DNA from: Anaerolineaceae bacterium
GTDB lineage: Bacteria > Chloroflexota > Anaerolineae > Aggregatilineales > Phototrophicaceae
Reading direction: 5' to 3'
Length of the DNA: 64,000 nt
Assembly (NCBI GenBank): GCA_007693385.1
Contig: REDR01000045.1
Coordinates: forward strand, 1-64,000
The translations under genes were made by a program, and so were the position numbers. Positions 30,552-39,380 of the stretch are shown here, piece by piece. The notes below the pieces were generated by a model. That model was given only the letters and a program-made list of their open reading frames with translations. It was not told the DNA's origin and ran no database searches. How positions within the stretch are numbered: position 1 is the first letter of the stretch; every line of letters begins with the position of its first letter.

Positions 30552-31967
30552 TTAACGCCGCTTGCCCAGCCCGAAGGTGGACGGCGGCAGGTGAATACCG
30601 GCGTCTTCGATCTGCTCGATGAATTTTGGCCGGATGCCCGTCGGTTTGATGCTACCGACGATCTTGCCCGCTTCATAGCTGGTCTGCTGGAACTCGAAGA
30701 TGTCCGACATGGTAATCATCTCGCCTTCCATGCCTTGCACTTCGGTGATGTAGAGAATCTTGCGTGAGCCGTCGCGTAGGCGCGACTGCTGGCAGATGAC
30801 ATCAACGGCGGAGGCGATCTGCTCGCGGATGGCGCGGGTGGGTAGTTCCATACCGGCCATCAAGCACATGACTTCCAGACGCGAAATCGCGTCGCGGGGG
30901 GCGTTGGCGTGCAAGGTGGTCAGCGATCCATCGTGGCCGGTGTTCATCGCCTGAAGCATGTCCAGCGCTTCGCCGCCACGACACTCACCGACGATGATGC
31001 GCTCCGGACGCATACGCAGACAGTTAATCACGAGGTCTTGAATGCTGATCGCGCCTTTGCCTTCGATGTTGGAGGGGCGGCTTTCCAGCGTGACCACATG
31101 ATCCTGCTGAAGCTGTAGCTCCGCCGCGTTCTCGACGGTGATGATGCGCTCGTCGTTGGGGATGAAGCTGGATAGCACGTTGAGCAGGGTGGTCTTGCCG
31201 GAACCGGTACCGCCGGAGACGACCATATTCAGGCGGGCGATGACGCAAGCCCGCAGGAAGTCGGCGATCTGGCCGGTCATCGAGCCGAACTTAATCAGGT
31301 CATTGACCGTTAGCGGATCAACCTCAAATTTACGAATGGTGATGGTTGGCCCGTTGAGCGCGATGGGGCGGATGACGATATTCACACGCGAGCCGTCTGG
31401 CAGGCGGGCATCCACTAGCGGCGAGCTTTCGTCCACGCGACGACCAAGCGGCGCGACGATGCGATCAATGATGCGGAGGACGTGCGTATCATTATCAAAC
31501 GTCAGGTTGACGCGGGATAGCAAGCCTTTGCGCTCTACATAGATCATCTTGGGGCCGTTGACCATGATTTCCGACACCGCCTCATCGCGCAAGAGCGGGT
31601 CAATCGGCCCGAAGCCGATGATGTCCGACACGATAGAGTCGAACAGGCGCTTCTTTTCCTGTCGGGAGATCATCACGCCTTCTTCGGCCAGAATCGAATG
31701 AAAAAGTTCTTCGATGTGGCGGCGGATTTCGTCTTTCGACTGCGTTTCGATGTCCTGATTGATCTCACCTAGCAGGCGATTTTGCACCCGTGTCTTGAGG
31801 TCGGCATAGCTGGCTTGAGTCGTCTTGCCAGCCGGTGCGCCGCCGGTATCGCCCACGGTGCGGTTGGTGCGTCCACCGCCGGACGGTGGCGGGCTTTTAT
31901 CGCCGCCTTTACCTTTGCCGCCTGACGGGTCTTTGTCGCCTTTTTCGATGCGCTTTAGCAGAGACAT
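30552..31967 (-). CDS. cpaF: Tad pilus assembly ATPase CpaF (TadA)
   Basis: A 471-residue GspE/CpaF-type ATPase. The N-terminal 60 residues are a Gly-, Pro- and Ser-rich linker. The ATPase core has Walker A SGGTGSGKTTLLN at about 251-263, the Asp box ITVENAAELQLQ, and the Walker B region MRPERIIVGECRGGEA. KH-like and linker parts precede it. It powers pilin insertion and retraction from the cytoplasmic face. It starts 29 bp after cpaE and is followed by tadB. Confidence 0.95.
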   Translation of the reverse strand: MSLLKRIEKGDKDPSGGKGKGGDKSPPPSGGGRTNRTVGDTGGAPAGKTTQASYADLKTRVQNRLLGEINQDIETQSKDEIRRHIEELFHSILAEEGVMISRQEKKRLFDSIVSDIIGFGPIDPLLRDEAVSEIMVNGPKMIYVERKGLLSRVNLTFDNDTHVLRIIDRIVAPLGRRVDESSPLVDARLPDGSRVNIVIRPIALNGPTITIRKFEVDPLTVNDLIKFGSMTGQIADFLRACVIARLNMVVSGGTGSGKTTLLNVLSSFIPNDERIITVENAAELQLQQDHVVTLESRPSNIEGKGAISIQDLVINCLRMRPERIIVGECRGGEALDMLQAMNTGHDGSLTTLHANAPRDAISRLEVMCLMAGMELPTRAIREQIASAVDVICQQSRLRDGSRKILYITEVQGMEGEMITMSDIFEFQQTSYEAGKIVGSIKPTGIRPKFIEQIEDAGIHLPPSTFGLGKRR

Positions 31968-31996
31968 AACGATAAATTCTCCTCAATCAATCACTT

Positions 31997-33358
31997 CTAG
32001 CGGCCAAATAGCGCGGTCAGCAGACCGCCTTTTTTCTGCTTGGTCTGCTTTTCGGCCTTCTGCTGGGCGATGGCCTCCGCTTCTTCTTCGTCAATTTCCA
32101 TCAACTCATTATACAGGCGGGTTGCCAGTTCGTAGAATTGACGGGCGGGCGGGCGATCCGGATTACGCTCCGCCGCGATGAGCGGCACGCCCTTATTGAC
32201 TGCGCTCAAATACGTGCGGTCATCCACCGCCGGTATCTGCGCCAGAACTTTCACCTTCAGATACCCCTCGACGCGCTCGACGGGCACAGTAGGGATTCTC
32301 TTGCGGCGGTCTTCAACCACTTTGCTCAATACGATGCCGGTCTTGCCCTGTTCATAATCCAGCTTGTCGAAGATGTCCAGCACCAGCCGCATATTCTTGA
32401 CGCTGACCAGCGTCGGCGTGCCGACCAGCAGAATCCGCGATGCTTGATCGAATATGCCCAGTTGCATCTCGTCCAGCCGCGTTGAGGTATCGACGATGAC
32501 GAAATCGTACAGGTTACGCACCTGCTCGATGATGCGCCCCATCGTGTCGGGGCGGGCGACCACCGGATCGGCGGCTTCGGGGCGGGGCGGGCCGAGCAAT
32601 ACTTTCAGCCCGCTATCGTGTGTGGTGACGATGTTCTCGAACAATTCCAGATCAATGTCGTCAACGTCCTGCGCGACTTCCACCACGCTCGATTGCGACT
32701 TCAGATTGAGGAACGTGCCCACGTCCGAGAATTGCAAGCTCGCGTCGATCAGCAACACGCGCACGTCCTCACGCATCAGCGCGGAGGCGAGGCTGGTGGC
32801 GATGGTGGTCTTGCCGGTGCCGCCCTGCGGACTGTAAACCGCGATGACGTGTCCGGCACGATCCCCGACTGTTTCGCCCGGCTCGCCGACGTTGCGGATT
32901 TTCTCCATAACGCCCTGTTCCATAGCGGCGTATTGGCGGCGCACCTGCTCGTGATTGCGGTAAACGGCGCGGATGGTGTTGTACAGGTCGTCCATTGAGG
33001 CTGACTTGCCCAGAAAATCCCGCGCACCGGCGCGGAGCGCCTGCCGCATGTAGTCGGGGTCATTCTGCACCGACATGATAATCACGGCGGCGGTGGGCAC
33101 TTGCTTGGTGATGATGTTGGTGGCCTGCAAGCCGTCCATGTCGGGCATGTTGATGTCCATGATGATGACATCCGGTTGCAGTTCTTTCGCCATCTGCACG
33201 CCTTGACGACCTGTTTCGGCGTTGCCGACGACTTTCAGATCAGCCTCAAATGCCAGTAGCTTGCCGATGTTTTCGCGTACTTCACGGATGTCATCGACCA
33301 ATAAAATGGTGATGACATCCTCCTGTTGATCCTGTGTTGGCTTGCGTCCACCACTCAT
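31997..33358 (-). CDS. cpaE: CpaE-like protein: receiver domain fused to MinD/ParA-type ATPase
   Basis: A 453-residue protein. Residues 15-125 are a receiver with all key residues: Asp22/Asp23, phospho-site Asp68 (IIMDINMP), Ser96, Lys118 (FLGKSAS). Residues 168-410 are a MinD/ParA ATPase with SPQGGTGKTTIA as deviant Walker A and IDASLQFSDVGTFL. CpaE-type proteins position Tad pili at the cell pole; the receiver suggests phosphorylation control. It lies between cpaB and cpaF. The C-terminal tail is charged and Lys-rich. Confidence 0.92.
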   Translation of the reverse strand: MSGGRKPTQDQQEDVITILLVDDIREVRENIGKLLAFEADLKVVGNAETGRQGVQMAKELQPDVIIMDINMPDMDGLQATNIITKQVPTAAVIIMSVQNDPDYMRQALRAGARDFLGKSASMDDLYNTIRAVYRNHEQVRRQYAAMEQGVMEKIRNVGEPGETVGDRAGHVIAVYSPQGGTGKTTIATSLASALMREDVRVLLIDASLQFSDVGTFLNLKSQSSVVEVAQDVDDIDLELFENIVTTHDSGLKVLLGPPRPEAADPVVARPDTMGRIIEQVRNLYDFVIVDTSTRLDEMQLGIFDQASRILLVGTPTLVSVKNMRLVLDIFDKLDYEQGKTGIVLSKVVEDRRKRIPTVPVERVEGYLKVKVLAQIPAVDDRTYLSAVNKGVPLIAAERNPDRPPARQFYELATRLYNELMEIDEEEAEAIAQQKAEKQTKQKKGGLLTALFGR

Positions 33359-33424
33359 GATAAGTCCCTATCTCTGCATACCTAAGATGTTGCCCTGCCC
33401 GCCGGTTAATGCGCCTGTCGTCGA

Positions 33425-34672
33425 TTAATCACCACTGCCCAATGTGATGCGCTGGCCGGCGATCAATTCGCGGATACTGCGGATTGCCGGTTCAATCGCG
33501 TAGTCGTTACGGCGCGGCACGGTGATGTCGTATTCGGCGATGATGTAGTCGATGGTCACCGGATCGCTGGGCTGGCGCGAACGATCCGCCGCCCCGCGTA
33601 GCGCGAATGTGATCGGCACACGCGCCTCAAGTAGCCATGTGACGATGGCCGCTTCTTGTGGCGTCACCGCGAGCGTTACGATGTCGGGGCGCGGCGGTTG
33701 CGGTGTCGGGAATTCAGCCGCCTGTTGTTGTTGCTGTTGCTGTTGCGCGTCTGCTGGCACGACTGGCGTCGGTGATGCTACTTCTTCAAACAGGCGGCCA
33801 TCCGTCGGGAAGTCGCCCACCCAGACCACCTGCGCGTCGAGGATGGTGCGATGCGTCAGCAAGCGCGGGCGCGGGGCTTCTGATGGCAGGATAGCGACGG
33901 GATAATCCAGCAGAGAGGTCGAGACGCGCACGCTCCCCGCGCCTAGCTCCAGAAACGGAATCGGCACGCGGCGGGTATCAAAGCGACCACTGATGTTATC
34001 ACCCAGCGTCAGATTCAGGCTACTGGCCTGCTCGCTATCCCCGCCAAACGCGGCGGAAATCAAGCTGACCTGATTGGGTAGGGCGCTCTGGAATTCTTCA
34101 TCGAGATCAACGAACAATAGCGAAACGATGATGTCCACGCTGTCGCCCTGTTGCAAGGCATAGGCGACGCTGGTCAGGCGATCCATCGGCAAGGAGATAG
34201 CGACGGTGCCCGGCGGCAAGATAGCGGCGGCGTCCGAACCAACCGCCGACAATTGATCGAGCGAATCGACCAGATACGACGACAAGACCGGCTGTTCACT
34301 GAGGATGTCCACGCGGGCGATGCGTCCGGCGATGTCGTCAATGTCGGTGATGTGGCTAAACGGCAGGGCGTCAAACGGCCATGGCCGCAACTCGACGGCT
34401 TCCGGCGGGATGGTCGCACCGCGTGAGATATTCTGCACGGCTACCGCGATCAGGCGTAATTCCTGCGTGGGGATGGCTGTCGCCGCCGGATCAGTCGGCA
34501 CGGCGGTTTCTGCCGGTTCTTCTTCGTCTTCCTGTACCAATTCTACCGCCGGTGACGGCTCTTCTTCGTCGTCGCTGTCACCCGTGCCGATCAACAAGAC
34601 CAGACCGACGGCGGCGACGATGATGACGAAAGCCACCAACAGCAAAAGGCGTGTACGTGTACGGTTGTCCAT
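33425..34672 (-). CDS. cpaB: Flp pilus assembly protein CpaB/RcpC, SAF domain
   Basis: A 415-residue protein: a helix near 8-29 (LLLLVAFVIIVAAVGLVLLIG), an acidic stretch, then a SAF-type domain with AVAVQNISRGATIPPEAVELR, and a repeated CpaB domain with GDSVDIIVSLLFV. A long glutamine run of eight Gln lies near residue 305 before PTPQPPRPDIV. CpaB/RcpC stabilises the pilus outside the membrane. It is the first gene of the cluster; 250 bp upstream have no clear promoter. Confidence 0.86.
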   Translation of the reverse strand: MDNRTRTRLLLLVAFVIIVAAVGLVLLIGTGDSDDEEEPSPAVELVQEDEEEPAETAVPTDPAATAIPTQELRLIAVAVQNISRGATIPPEAVELRPWPFDALPFSHITDIDDIAGRIARVDILSEQPVLSSYLVDSLDQLSAVGSDAAAILPPGTVAISLPMDRLTSVAYALQQGDSVDIIVSLLFVDLDEEFQSALPNQVSLISAAFGGDSEQASSLNLTLGDNISGRFDTRRVPIPFLELGAGSVRVSTSLLDYPVAILPSEAPRPRLLTHRTILDAQVVWVGDFPTDGRLFEEVASPTPVVPADAQQQQQQQQAAEFPTPQPPRPDIVTLAVTPQEAAIVTWLLEARVPITFALRGAADRSRQPSDPVTIDYIIAEYDITVPRRNDYAIEPAIRSIRELIAGQRITLGSGD

Positions 34673-34921
34673 TCAATCCCTCCGAATGTTTTTAGATAAC
34701 CCACGCCATCCCCCCGATGGTTCTGGTCGTGCGTCGATTCCGCGTCAATGCGCCGCATCATCGGGCGCACAAAATCCCTCAACACTGCATTTATTGTATA
34801 GCAAGTGAAAGTGTCGATCAGTTAAGACTGGCCGCGCCAACATCTGCTGATGCCTCTATTGTAGCGTCACGCGCATTTTACGGCAACGTCTGGCATGAAA
34901 CCCGAATGCACTGCGCCGCCG

Positions 34922-35992
34922 CTAACTGACCGGAAGCTCTAGCCGCACTTTCGTTCCTTCGCCTTCGTCACTGCTGATGCTGAAATTGCCTTTGACCAGT
35001 TCAAACTTCTCTTTCAGCGTCAAAAAGCCCTGAGCGCGGGCATCCTGATGATCGTCGCGTGACATCAAATCCTCAACGTCAATCGCCCGTCCGTTGTCTG
35101 ATACCTGAATCAGAACCGGATTATCCTGAAAATCTATGCGAACCTTAATCTGCTGACTGTTGGCGTAATCACGCGCATAGCCGACTAAATCCTGCACAGC
35201 GCGGAAGATCATCACCTCTTTATGTTGTTCTTTCAGCCGTCGTTCTTCGCCCAGTATGGTCAGGTCGATGTTGATCGCGTTCTTCTCGCGCACGGAATCC
35301 ACCCAGCGCTTGATCGTCGGCACGACGCCGAGATCGTCGAGCATCATCGGGCGCAGGTCGAAGATGAAGTCGCGCACCTTCTGGAATGTGACGCTGGCCG
35401 CCTCTTTGAGGTTGCCGAGTTCCTCTCCGGCGCGTTCCGGGTTGCGGTCAAATAAGCGCTGGCAGATTTCCGCCTGCAAGATGAAGTTCGTCAGCGATTG
35501 TGCCGGGCCGTCGTGCATCTGCCGCGCAAGGCGCTGGCGTTCTTCTTCCTGCGCCTGCACAATGCGTACAATATTAATCGTGCCGCGCTCCGGCTCGTCG
35601 TCCTCTTCGATCTCGAAGCTGTGGACGCCCTGCACCTTGCTCATGATGTCCGATAGGAGCGCTTGCTCCGCCTGTAGTTGCTCGTATTGCGCTTCAAACT
35701 TCTCGTACTGGCCGCGCATCGTCGCCAGCCGGAAGCGCACATCAAGCGCCTCTTTGTACTTGTCGCGGATTTCATCACGGGGGCGGCTCTCTAACGTCGC
35801 CTCGATGGTCTGGATTTCAAAGGCGATGTCGGAATAGCGATCCTGTTCGCGCTCCACGACCTGCTGTGTCTGGCTGATCTGGTTTTTGAGTTCGGCCAAC
35901 TGACTTTTAATCTCGCCCATGCGCTTGGTGACGCGCTCGATGATAGCCTGACGCGGATCATCGAATAGTGTATCGTGTGCTAAATCGGCCAT
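34922..35992 (-). CDS. DegS/NarX-type sensor kinase with degenerate ATP site
   Basis: A 356-residue soluble kinase without membrane helices. Residues 20-120 form a coiled coil (KRMGEIKSQLAELKNQISQ type). The H-box is RLARQMHDGPAQSL with His160. The ATPase region lacks the N-box Asn: FRAVQDLVGYARDYA where the family has EALxN (Gly271), and the G1 box reads SDNGRAID rather than DNGxG. So it may bind ATP poorly. It follows the LuxR regulator by 7 bp and precedes the Tad genes on the same strand. Confidence 0.85.
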   Translation of the reverse strand: MADLAHDTLFDDPRQAIIERVTKRMGEIKSQLAELKNQISQTQQVVEREQDRYSDIAFEIQTIEATLESRPRDEIRDKYKEALDVRFRLATMRGQYEKFEAQYEQLQAEQALLSDIMSKVQGVHSFEIEEDDEPERGTINIVRIVQAQEEERQRLARQMHDGPAQSLTNFILQAEICQRLFDRNPERAGEELGNLKEAASVTFQKVRDFIFDLRPMMLDDLGVVPTIKRWVDSVREKNAINIDLTILGEERRLKEQHKEVMIFRAVQDLVGYARDYANSQQIKVRIDFQDNPVLIQVSDNGRAIDVEDLMSRDDHQDARAQGFLTLKEKFELVKGNFSISSDEGEGTKVRLELPVS

Positions 35993-35999
35993 CTGCTTT

Positions 36000-36776
36000 T
36001 TAATCCTCTTCTCTCATATCGGTCTGCGTCGCCTCGTCGGTCACACGTTCATCGCCTGTTGTGGGGTTATCGTCGTGCAGGCGCACCCAGCCATGCCGGA
36101 TAGCGGTCACAGCCGCCTGTGTGCGGTCACGCACGTTCATCTTATGCAAGATAGATGTCATGTGATTCTTCACCGTTTGTCGGCTGATGCCAAGTGCCAG
36201 ACTCATCTCTTTGTTGCTCATGCCGTGAATAACCGCGTACAATACTTCGGTTTCGCGTGGGCTTAACGGCGTGAAGCATCGCGCGGTCATGTCGTCGTCG
36301 TATGTGCCGATCAGCGCCTCGATCCGCGCTTCGACCCATTCCTGCTTCATCTGCTCATTCATCGCCTGCCCGTTAATCACGTAGCATCCGCCCGCCACCG
36401 CGCGGATCGTGCCGGTTAGCGCATCCGCGCTGATGTCTTTGGAGCAATAAGTTTTTGCGCCAGCCTGTAGCGCGTACAGCACATGCTCTTCTTCGTGGTA
36501 GCCGGTCAGGATGATAACATCGGTATTCGGCGCGACGACTTTCAGCGCTTGCGTCACCCGTAGGCCGTTGATGTCCGGCAGGTTCATGTCCACGATAGCG
36601 ACATCCGGCTGTACTCTGCTGACCAGCTTGACGCCGCTATGACCGTTCCCCGCATAGCCGACAATGCGGATGTCCGGCTCTAGGCTCAGGGTTTTCGCTA
36701 GCCCTTCTCTGAAAATTGGATGATCTTCGATGACGGCTACCGTAATTTGTTCAACAATAGGATTCGTCTGATTCAT
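36000..36776 (-). CDS. NarL/LuxR-type response regulator
   Basis: A 258-residue regulator. The receiver has Glu17/Asp18, phospho-Asp63 (IVDMNLPD), Thr in ILTGYH and Lys in YCSKDI. The LuxR helix-turn-helix at about 190-235 has LSPRETEVLYAVIHGMSNKEM and ISRQTVKNHMTSILHKM. A 20-residue acidic tail follows. It pairs with the kinase downstream and may control the Tad genes that follow; the target is inferred from position only. Confidence 0.93.
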   Translation of the reverse strand: MNQTNPIVEQITVAVIEDHPIFREGLAKTLSLEPDIRIVGYAGNGHSGVKLVSRVQPDVAIVDMNLPDINGLRVTQALKVVAPNTDVIILTGYHEEEHVLYALQAGAKTYCSKDISADALTGTIRAVAGGCYVINGQAMNEQMKQEWVEARIEALIGTYDDDMTARCFTPLSPRETEVLYAVIHGMSNKEMSLALGISRQTVKNHMTSILHKMNVRDRTQAAVTAIRHGWVRLHDDNPTTGDERVTDEATQTDMREED

Positions 36777-36969
36777 TGAATTCTAGGTCGGACGGCGGAT
36801 CACTTCAACGCGCCAACCGTTACCATCTCCGTACACAGAACACATCGTTATATATCTGGCTCTATTGACAAGTCATGGCAGGCTTGGCAACATTAGCCGC
36901 ACTGAGTCCGCACAAGTGTGACTTGCAAACACACTATAGCATAAGAAATTGAAATCGCGCCAATTGCCT

Positions 36970-37770
36970 ATGATTGCTCAAACATATAATCAACTGAAAT
37001 ACTATCAATTCCCATCATTCATCGGGATCAATCACGGAATATTCACCCGCAAGGGCGGGGTGAGTGCCGCGCCGTATGGCGAACACAACGTCGGCGGTAC
37101 GGTGGGCGATGACCTATCTGCTGTGCGCCGCAATCATGAGTTGATGTACGAAGCGCTGGCGGTCAATGGCGAGCGCTCCTGTACCGTGTGGCAGGTTCAC
37201 GGCGCGGATACCGTCATCGCGCATCGTCCGATCAACGGGCGGCGCTGGGTAGCGCTGGCGGATGGCATCGTCACGGATCGGCCAGACACGCCGCTTGTCA
37301 TGCGCTACGCCGACTGCACGCCGATTTTGTTCTGTGATGCGGTGCGCGGCGTCATCGGCATCGCGCACGCCGGTTGGCGCGGCACGGTATCCGGCGCGGC
37401 GCGGAGCGTGGTCGATACCATGACGCGGGCTTTCGGCTGTCGTCATGCCGACATCCGCGCCGGTATCGGCCCCAGCATCGGCCCGACGCGCTATCAAGTC
37501 GGCGAAGAGGTGGTGAGCGCAATCTGTGACTATTACGGCACGCTGACCGGCGACATGCCGGAAGGCGACTTGATCCGCCGTGATCCCGCCGACGGCACCG
37601 CCTACCTGAATCTGTGGGCGGCCAACCGGCTTGATCTGGTGCGGGCGGGGCTGGCGCAGGAACAAATCCACGTCGCGGGGATGTGTACCGCGTCGCGCAC
37701 GGACGAGTGGCACTCGCACCGCGCCGAGCGTGGTAAAACGGGGCGCTTCGGCGTGGTGATGTCGCTATGA
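36970..37770 (+). CDS. pgeF: Purine nucleoside/peptidoglycan editing protein, YfiH (laccase-domain) family
   Basis: A 266-residue YfiH protein. Motifs: INHGIFTRKGGVS, VWQVHGADTV, MRYADCTPILFCD and IAHAGWRGTVSG with the metal-site His and Cys residues, then GPSIGPTRYQVGEEV. Family members act on purine nucleosides or edit peptidoglycan. The ATG at 36970 is preferred over a TTG at 36949. It overlaps yggS by 4 bp, a common pairing. Confidence 0.92.
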   Translation: MIAQTYNQLKYYQFPSFIGINHGIFTRKGGVSAAPYGEHNVGGTVGDDLSAVRRNHELMYEALAVNGERSCTVWQVHGADTVIAHRPINGRRWVALADGIVTDRPDTPLVMRYADCTPILFCDAVRGVIGIAHAGWRGTVSGAARSVVDTMTRAFGCRHADIRAGIGPSIGPTRYQVGEEVVSAICDYYGTLTGDMPEGDLIRRDPADGTAYLNLWAANRLDLVRAGLAQEQIHVAGMCTASRTDEWHSHRAERGKTGRFGVVMSL

Positions 37771-38501
37771 TAAAGACATCTATCGCTGACAACATCGCGG
37801 AGGTGCAGGCCAATATTGCCTCTGCCTGTGACCGCGCCGGACGCTCACCCGACGATGTGACGCTGGTCGCGGTTAGCAAGCGCCAGCCGCTAGACCGTGT
37901 GATCGCCGCCGTGCAAGCCGGTCTGGTGCATCTGGGCGAAAATCGCATCGACGAAGCCGAGATGCGCCGCGAGCGCATCATGGCGGCGGGCGGCGGGTAT
38001 CTGGTCTGGCACATGCTGGGGCGCGTTGAACCGCGCCGCGTGCGCTATATCCCGCGCCTTTTTCAGCGCTTTCATGCGCTGGATAGCGTCCGGCTGGCCG
38101 AAAGGCTATCGGATTTGATCGTCGCGGGTGATTTGCCGCCGTTCCCCGTGTGGGTGGAGGTCAACATCACCGGCGAAGCGAGCAAGGCCGGATTCGACGC
38201 GCACGGCTGGGCGCACTCTGCGACGGTTTTCGCGGAATTACGTACTGCTATCGGGCGGATTAGCCATCTACGCGGGCTTGACCTGCGCGGGCTGATGACG
38301 CTCGCGCCATACGTTGCCGACATGGAGCAGACGCGCCCCGTCTTTGCCGGTTTACGCCATCTGCGCGACGCGCTGACCGACTCGCTCGGCGTGCCGTTAC
38401 CCGATCTCAGCATGGGCATGACCAATGATTATCCGGTGGCGATTGAGGAGGGCGCGACCACGGTTCGCGTCGGACGGGCGATCTTCGGGGAGCGCGATTG
38501 A
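37767..38501 (+). CDS. yggS: YggS-family pyridoxal phosphate homeostasis protein
   Basis: A 244-residue PLP-binding protein. Motifs: LVAVSKRQPLDRVIAA (PLP Lys), HLGENRIDEAE, WHMLGRVEPRRVRYI, VNITGEASKAGF, and LSMGMTNDYPVAIEEGATTVRVG. It keeps vitamin B6 vitamers balanced and has no own reaction. Its ATG overlaps the pgeF stop (ATGA). YggT follows after 97 bp. Confidence 0.95.
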   Translation: MIKTSIADNIAEVQANIASACDRAGRSPDDVTLVAVSKRQPLDRVIAAVQAGLVHLGENRIDEAEMRRERIMAAGGGYLVWHMLGRVEPRRVRYIPRLFQRFHALDSVRLAERLSDLIVAGDLPPFPVWVEVNITGEASKAGFDAHGWAHSATVFAELRTAIGRISHLRGLDLRGLMTLAPYVADMEQTRPVFAGLRHLRDALTDSLGVPLPDLSMGMTNDYPVAIEEGATTVRVGRAIFGERD

Positions 38502-38539
38502 GCGCGTTTTAGCGTCCCCTCATGCGTCGGCGGTATCTT

Positions 38540-38568
38540 TTGAAAGAAACAGTATGGTACGGTGTTAT
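38540..38568 (+). promoter_or_regulatory. Candidate yggT promoter
   Basis: TTGAAA at 38540-38545 and TGTTAT at 38563-38568 with 17-bp spacing, 30 bp before the yggT ATG. The -35 matches 5 of 6 positions, the -10 matches 4 of 6. Confidence 0.45.
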
Positions 38569-38598
38569 ATGTTTCGATTAATCGAGAGGATGAAGTAA

Positions 38599-38868
38599 AT
38601 GGCCGCAATTGCGAATCTGTTGTTGATCTTTCTACAGCTTTACTCGTTTATCATTCTGGCGCGGGTGTTGCTGAGTTGGTTTCCCAATGTAGACCCGGAT
38701 AATCCCATCGTGCGCTTTTTGTACGAAGCTACCGAGCCGGTGTTACAGCCGGTACGCAACTTCTTGCGCCGCCAGTTTCCGGAGATGGGGATGCTGGACT
38801 TTAGTCCGATTGCCGTCTTTCTCGGCATTTTCGTCCTGCAAATCTTGATCCGTAGCGCATTCTTCTAA
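38599..38868 (+). CDS. yggT: YggT family membrane protein
   Basis: An 89-residue protein with two helices: IANLLLIFLQLYSFIILARV then a tail helix FLGIFVLQILIRSAF. The family motif is SWFPNVDPDNPIVRFLYEATEPVLQPVRNF (given here in two parts, SWFPNVDPDNPIV and RFLYEATEPVLQPV). It is thought to aid cell shape or division; the role is unproven. GAGAGGATG lies before the start. The position after yggS is standard. Confidence 0.92.
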   Translation: MAAIANLLLIFLQLYSFIILARVLLSWFPNVDPDNPIVRFLYEATEPVLQPVRNFLRRQFPEMGMLDFSPIAVFLGIFVLQILIRSAFF

Positions 38869-38912
38869 ATCGCGGATGGTGCGGGCATGGTGGATCGGGT
38901 GCAATTCATCGT

Positions 38913-38955
38913 GGGCGCGATTCATGGGCGCAATCCGTCGCGCCCTATTGCGCCC
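38913..38955. repeat. Interleaved inverted repeats (A-B-A'-B')
   Basis: A GGGCGCGA (38913-38920), B GGGCGCAAT (38926-38934), A' TCGCGCCC (38938-38945) and B' ATTGCGCCC (38947-38955). Either A with A' or B with B' can pair but not both in simple nested form. It lies between yggT and the DUF167 gene, a 176-bp gap without a gene. Confidence 0.6.
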
Positions 38956-39044
38956 GCGTTTGTCCGATTGGCGCTTTCCGGTGTAAGATAAACGGTATAA
39001 TCGCAAGACAACAACGCCTAATGAATGACAGAAAGTGAAGAACC

Positions 39045-39365
39045 GTGAATCGTGAATTCAAAATTACAGACGCAAAAGGCGGCGCGGCGTTTACCGTGCG
39101 CTGTGTCACCCGTGCCCAGCGCACGGAGGTTGTCGGCGTGCAGGATGACGGCACGCTGAAAATTCGTTTGCAGGCATCCCCGGCGGGCGCACCGGAAGCG
39201 AATGATGAACTGGTCGCGTTTCTGGCGGACAAGCTCGATGTCGCGTCGGACAAGATCGAGATTGTGGCCGGACAGGATGGCCGCGAGAAGCTCATCAGCG
39301 TGGAGGACATCAGCACCGCCCACGTTGAGTCGATGTTGGGCGGTAATCTGCTGGCTGATGAATGA
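39045..39365 (+). CDS. DUF167/YggU family protein
   Basis: A 106-residue protein with a GTG start. The family core is visible in TVRCVTRAQRTEVVGVQDDG, LKIRLQASPAGAPEANDELV and DKIEIVAGQDGREKLISV. The function is unknown. It lies behind the yggS-yggT pair, where this family is often found, and is directly followed by a lipoprotein gene. Confidence 0.88.
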   Translation: MNREFKITDAKGGAAFTVRCVTRAQRTEVVGVQDDGTLKIRLQASPAGAPEANDELVAFLADKLDVASDKIEIVAGQDGREKLISVEDISTAHVESMLGGNLLADE

Positions 39366-39380
39366 GTGAAACCGGCTGAT

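Noticed and set aside
33720-33750. Microsatellite in the cpaB gene
   Set aside because: It is an in-frame run coding for eight Gln in a linker, with mixed codons, not an expanded simple repeat.
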